Assembly: GCA_030727405.1 (NCBI GenBank)
Contig: JANRBR010000031.1
Coordinates: 17,182-61,862 of the forward strand
DNA from: Crocinitomicaceae bacterium
GTDB taxonomy: Bacteria; Bacteroidota; Bacteroidia; Flavobacteriales_D; Crocinitomicaceae
DNA length: 44,681 nucleotides
Reading direction: 5' to 3'
How positions within the stretch are numbered: position 1 is the stretch's first letter; each line of letters opens with the position of its first letter. Below are positions 42,447-44,681 of the stretch, piece after piece. Made by a program: the position numbers and the translations under genes. The notes below the pieces were generated by a model. It was not told the origin of the DNA and did not search any database. It saw nothing but the letters and a program-made list of their open reading frames with translations.

Positions 42447-44186
42447 CTAATTCCAAAAATCCCAAGTCAAACCAATTTTGATTTGCATCGAAGGAAAAAC
42501 ATAATTTGGAACAAAGGCCGTACTTGGATCCGTCCAAAAAGAACCTAAGTTGTCTACGCATACGAAAAATCGAAAGGTCTCCACTTCCAATGCTGTGGTA
42601 AAGCAGAGGTTTGCAAAGCCATTTTGCGCTGCATTATTGGACTGTAATAAATTAAAAACACCCATTTGTGGAATGAATTGACGCTGTTGAAACGAACTCA
42701 AATAATGTGCGTCCAAGGCAAAAAGCATGCGGAGTTTTTTCGCCTTGAAAACACCACCCTTCCATTCAACATGAACACTTGCGTGATGCTGAGGTTGGAA
42801 ATTTAAGTCATTCGAAAAATGGGTCCAACGATAGGTTGGTTGAATTTGAAATCCTTTCTTCGCCCATGAGGCGGAAGCAACAAATCGTTGACCGATTCCA
42901 TTACTTGGCCCTGCATCATTCCTCCAAGTCCCTAATACATCATCATATACATAGACATTTTTGAATTCAAAGAACTCATATCCAACTTCCATATGAACGG
43001 AAGCTAAACTTTTCAAAAGGGATAAACGAATGAATTGATTCCGTTGTTTATTTAATGTATTTAATTGGTATTGAACATTATTGCTGAAATAATTTCGCTG
43101 CATCAACTCCGGAAGGATGGTTTGAAGGTGATGTGTTATTTTGGCTTGCATAAAGGCCAGGGGAAGACGTATGTTACTTGTAGAAATGAATCCATTACCA
43201 GCACCAAATAGATTGATTTCATCCTGATGCGCTAGTTGCAGTTTACCCGAACGATAGGACAATTCATTTTTCAACCAAAACTCCATTGTATCTCTGTACT
43301 GGACTTGATCATGCCAGCTACGAAAACGATGATTCAAGGAACTTTGAACATTGAAATGATGCGTTTCAAAGTAAACACCAAGGTCATTATTAGTCCCCCT
43401 TTCACGAAAGACGTCTATGGTTGTATCCGAATTCCAATAAGTATTTTGATAAATCAAGCTCAATTCCGCTTCCTCTTGGTAATCTCTTTTTGACTCAAGA
43501 AATTCATGTTTAGCATAAAGACCGAATCCAATCAGGGAATCTTTATTGAAATCATAGCGATGCTGCCAGCGAACGAATGAAAGCGAGTGCGTTGATCGTG
43601 CATTGTCCTTCTGAACAGCTTGAAGGTTTAAGTCCACCCCTTCCAGCGGGGAAGCACTAAATAAACCATTGGACCAAGCGCGATTGACACTTTCCTTGCC
43701 AGCTTGAAGATCCATTGAATAGCGTGTGCCTGCTTTGTTCACTCGGGCATTGAAATCCTGAAAAGAAAAAGCATCATTTCGTAAAAAACCATTTCCATTG
43801 GTTTTATCAAAAGACACATTTACCAATACATGGTTTTTAAATGCTTCTTGAAAGTCCACCTTTAAGCGTTGCGAACCTTGAGCACCAAAGCCATAGAAAA
43901 ATCCTAAATGAGGCAAAGCGGAAAAAATCAATTGGTTTTCTTTTGCCTTCAATGCATTCAGAGAACTTCCGTTAGAGGAATAAAGTTGAAAAGGAGAAAG
44001 ATAGGTGGCATTCGGAGCAACATAGAAGCTTGCTTGGAAGGACTCCATGTTTTTGGATATGGTATCTAGATCTCCACCCGTACGGTAGATACTTTTTAGG
44101 GTATCTATCTTTTGAAAAAATGCAGATTGTCCATTCGAAACCGAGTAAACAGCAAGAAACAAACAAGACAAGAATCCTTTTTTCAT
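42447..44186 (-). CDS. Putative outer membrane beta-barrel porin
   Basis: A 579-residue exported protein with a signal peptide (1-19, MKKGFLSCLFL to SNGQ). After a short periplasmic stretch the chain is a long series of alternating hydrophobic/polar strands with aromatic girdles (for example RLKVDFQEAFKNHVLVNVSF, HASVHVEWKG), closing with a strand ending LTWDFWN, as needed for Bam insertion. It resembles the large Bacteroidota putative-porin group. No plug or TonB box is seen, so passive transport or adhesion is more likely than TonB-driven uptake. The frame is open to 44246, but ATG 44186 gives a proper signal peptide and avoids the rpsT terminator. Confidence 0.72.
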   Translation of the reverse strand: MKKGFLSCLFLAVYSVSNGQSAFFQKIDTLKSIYRTGGDLDTISKNMESFQASFYVAPNATYLSPFQLYSSNGSSLNALKAKENQLIFSALPHLGFFYGFGAQGSQRLKVDFQEAFKNHVLVNVSFDKTNGNGFLRNDAFSFQDFNARVNKAGTRYSMDLQAGKESVNRAWSNGLFSASPLEGVDLNLQAVQKDNARSTHSLSFVRWQHRYDFNKDSLIGFGLYAKHEFLESKRDYQEEAELSLIYQNTYWNSDTTIDVFRERGTNNDLGVYFETHHFNVQSSLNHRFRSWHDQVQYRDTMEFWLKNELSYRSGKLQLAHQDEINLFGAGNGFISTSNIRLPLAFMQAKITHHLQTILPELMQRNYFSNNVQYQLNTLNKQRNQFIRLSLLKSLASVHMEVGYEFFEFKNVYVYDDVLGTWRNDAGPSNGIGQRFVASASWAKKGFQIQPTYRWTHFSNDLNFQPQHHASVHVEWKGGVFKAKKLRMLFALDAHYLSSFQQRQFIPQMGVFNLLQSNNAAQNGFANLCFTTALEVETFRFFVCVDNLGSFWTDPSTAFVPNYVFPSMQIKIGLTWDFWN

Positions 44187-44191
44187 AAAAG

Positions 44192-44199
44192 CAAACATA
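44192..44199 (-). promoter_or_regulatory. -7 box of the putative porin gene
   Basis: Minus-strand TATGTTTG, an exact TAnnTTTG match, ends 5 bases before ATG 44186 and begins 2 bases after the rpsT terminator T tract. No -33 element at normal spacing. Confidence 0.5.
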
Positions 44200-44201
44200 A
44201 C

Positions 44202-44225
44202 AAAAAAAGGGGCTCGAGGCCCCTT
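44202..44225 (-). terminator. Terminator after rpsT
   Basis: Read on the minus strand: AAGGGGC stem, 5-base loop, GCCCCTT, then a T tract (stem arms 44219-44225 and 44207-44213; T tract 44208-44202). It starts about 20 bases after the rpsT stop. Confidence 0.85.
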
Positions 44226-44246
44226 AACAATTGGATATTTATGCAA

Positions 44247-44498
44247 TTACATTTTATTCACTCGTACTTGCAATCCTGATTTCAAGTTTGCAGCTTTATT
44301 CGAGTGAATGATGTTTCTTTTTGCTAATTTATCTAACATCGCAACAACCTTCGGTAACATTGCTTCCGCTTCTGTTCGAACTTTTGTCTCACGTAATTTA
44401 CGTAGTGCGTTACGAGTTGTTTTGTGTTGGTATTTGTTCAATACACGTTTTGCGTCGTTTGAACGAATACGTTTGATAGCTGATTTATGGTTTGCCAT
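44247..44498 (-). CDS. rpsT: 30S ribosomal protein S20
   Basis: An 83-residue very basic helical protein of the small ribosomal subunit. MANHKSAIKRIRSNDAKR is a diagnostic S20 start, and KRNIIHSNKAANLKSGL near the C terminus is also typical. It binds 16S rRNA during early assembly. It lies 47 bases downstream of a tRNA-Glu on the same strand and is closed by a strong terminator. Confidence 0.97.
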   Translation of the reverse strand: MANHKSAIKRIRSNDAKRVLNKYQHKTTRNALRKLRETKVRTEAEAMLPKVVAMLDKLAKRNIIHSNKAANLKSGLQVRVNKM

Positions 44499-44545
44499 AA
44501 CTTAATTGTTTATTAAAAACGTTCTAAAATTCTTTAAATCCTTCG

Positions 44546-44617
44546 CAGCCCATAGGAGAATCGAACTCCTGTTTCCAGGATGAAAACCTGGCGTCCTAAC
44601 CACTAGACGAATGGGCC
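44546..44617 (-). tRNA. tRNA-Glu (anticodon TTC)
   Basis: A complete 72-base tRNA on the minus strand: acceptor GGCCCAT pairing with ATGGGCT (one G-U pair), D arm GTCT/GGAC, anticodon stem CCAGG/CCTGG with loop TTTTCAT (anticodon TTC), and T arm AGGAG-TTCGATT-CTCCT. CCA is not encoded and must be added by the CCA-adding enzyme. Confidence 0.96.
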
Positions 44618-44627
44618 AAAAACTTGG

Positions 44628-44681
44628 CAGCCCATAGGAGAATCGAACTCCTGTTTCCAGGATGAAAACCTGGCGTCCTAA
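44628..44681 (-). tRNA. tRNA-Glu (anticodon TTC), second copy, cut by window edge
   Basis: The 3' 54 bases of a second tRNA-Glu, identical base for base to the first copy over the visible part, including the TTC anticodon. Its 5' D-arm and acceptor bases lie beyond the window. A 10-base spacer separates the copies, so they form a tandem array read toward rpsT. Confidence 0.93.

Noticed and set aside
44187-44246. 20-residue N-terminal extension of the porin
   Set aside because: It would read through the rpsT terminator and bury the signal peptide; ATG 44186 gives a clean signal peptide.
1-44681. CRISPR array, prophage, integron or biosynthetic cluster
   Set aside because: No regularly spaced direct repeats, phage structural genes, integrase, or multi-domain synthase genes were seen on either strand.

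Overview
The window is AT-rich, densely packed chromosome from a Bacteroidota member, most likely Flavobacteriales. Evidence for this is the single-chain LpxC-FabZ fusion, a PorE-like type IX secretion (T9SS) lipoprotein, a T9SS-sorted PCMD-type protein, DUF4369/TlpA proteins, a DUF4924 protein, a TonB-dependent receptor with a carboxypeptidase-like N-terminal domain, and many Bacteroidota-type -7 boxes (TAnnTTTG) directly upstream of start codons with no clear Shine-Dalgarno sequences. Nothing looks like a prophage, an integrated element, an insertion sequence or a CRISPR array. About 45 protein genes, one complete tRNA-Glu and one cut tRNA-Glu are supported.

Layout. 0.1-4.7 kb (+): rfbC (rmlC), uvrA, trxA with a strong terminator, and a membrane-anchored DUF4258-like protein. 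4.7-10.6 kb (+): lpxD, lpxC-fabZ, lpxA, an rlmD-type rRNA methyltransferase and cinA, a tight operon starting the lipid A pathway. 10.6-14.0 kb (-): a T9SS-sorted PCMD protein followed by a TonB-dependent receptor, abutting cinA stop-to-stop. 14.0-18.2 kb (+): queE, the PorE-like gene, a UbiA-family prenyltransferase and maf, ended by a two-way terminator. 18.2-25.4 kb (-): purT, an M61 peptidase, a BNR-repeat exported protein, ung, hemE and an OmpA-like protein, nearly all overlapping. 25.5-35.4 kb (+): a VTC-domain protein with its DUF4956 membrane partner, lpxK, a purine nucleoside phosphorylase, gatB, two TlpA-like oxidoreductases, lpxH, tsaE, an alanine dehydrogenase-like protein and an orphan HsdR-N nuclease-fold protein. 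35.4-37.2 kb (-): a SiaC-family protein, a small conserved protein, an OmpH/Skp-like lipoprotein and a DUF4924 protein. 37.2-37.57 kb: a 359-base divergent regulatory region. 37.6-42.4 kb (+): an RRM protein with an acidic tail, a CCA-adding enzyme, a pRiA4b ORF-3-like acidic protein, a methyltransferase, an FKBP lipoprotein and sucD. 42.4-44.7 kb (-): tandem tRNA-Glu, rpsT and a putative beta-barrel porin.

Most genes are housekeeping. Two themes recur: building the outer membrane (lpxD, lpxC-fabZ, lpxA, lpxK, lpxH, OmpH/Skp, OmpA-like, TonB receptor, porin, T9SS) and nucleic-acid or translation maintenance (uvrA, ung, rlmD, queE, gatB, tsaE, cca, RRM protein, rpsT, tRNA-Glu). The items most worth following are the VTC/DUF4956 pair (a possible two-gene bacterial counterpart of the eukaryotic polyphosphate polymerase/translocase), the run of apparently leaderless promoters, the PorE-like gene, and several enzymes whose usual ligand or catalytic residues are replaced (alanine dehydrogenase-like, RlmD, UvrA, LpxA, PNP).
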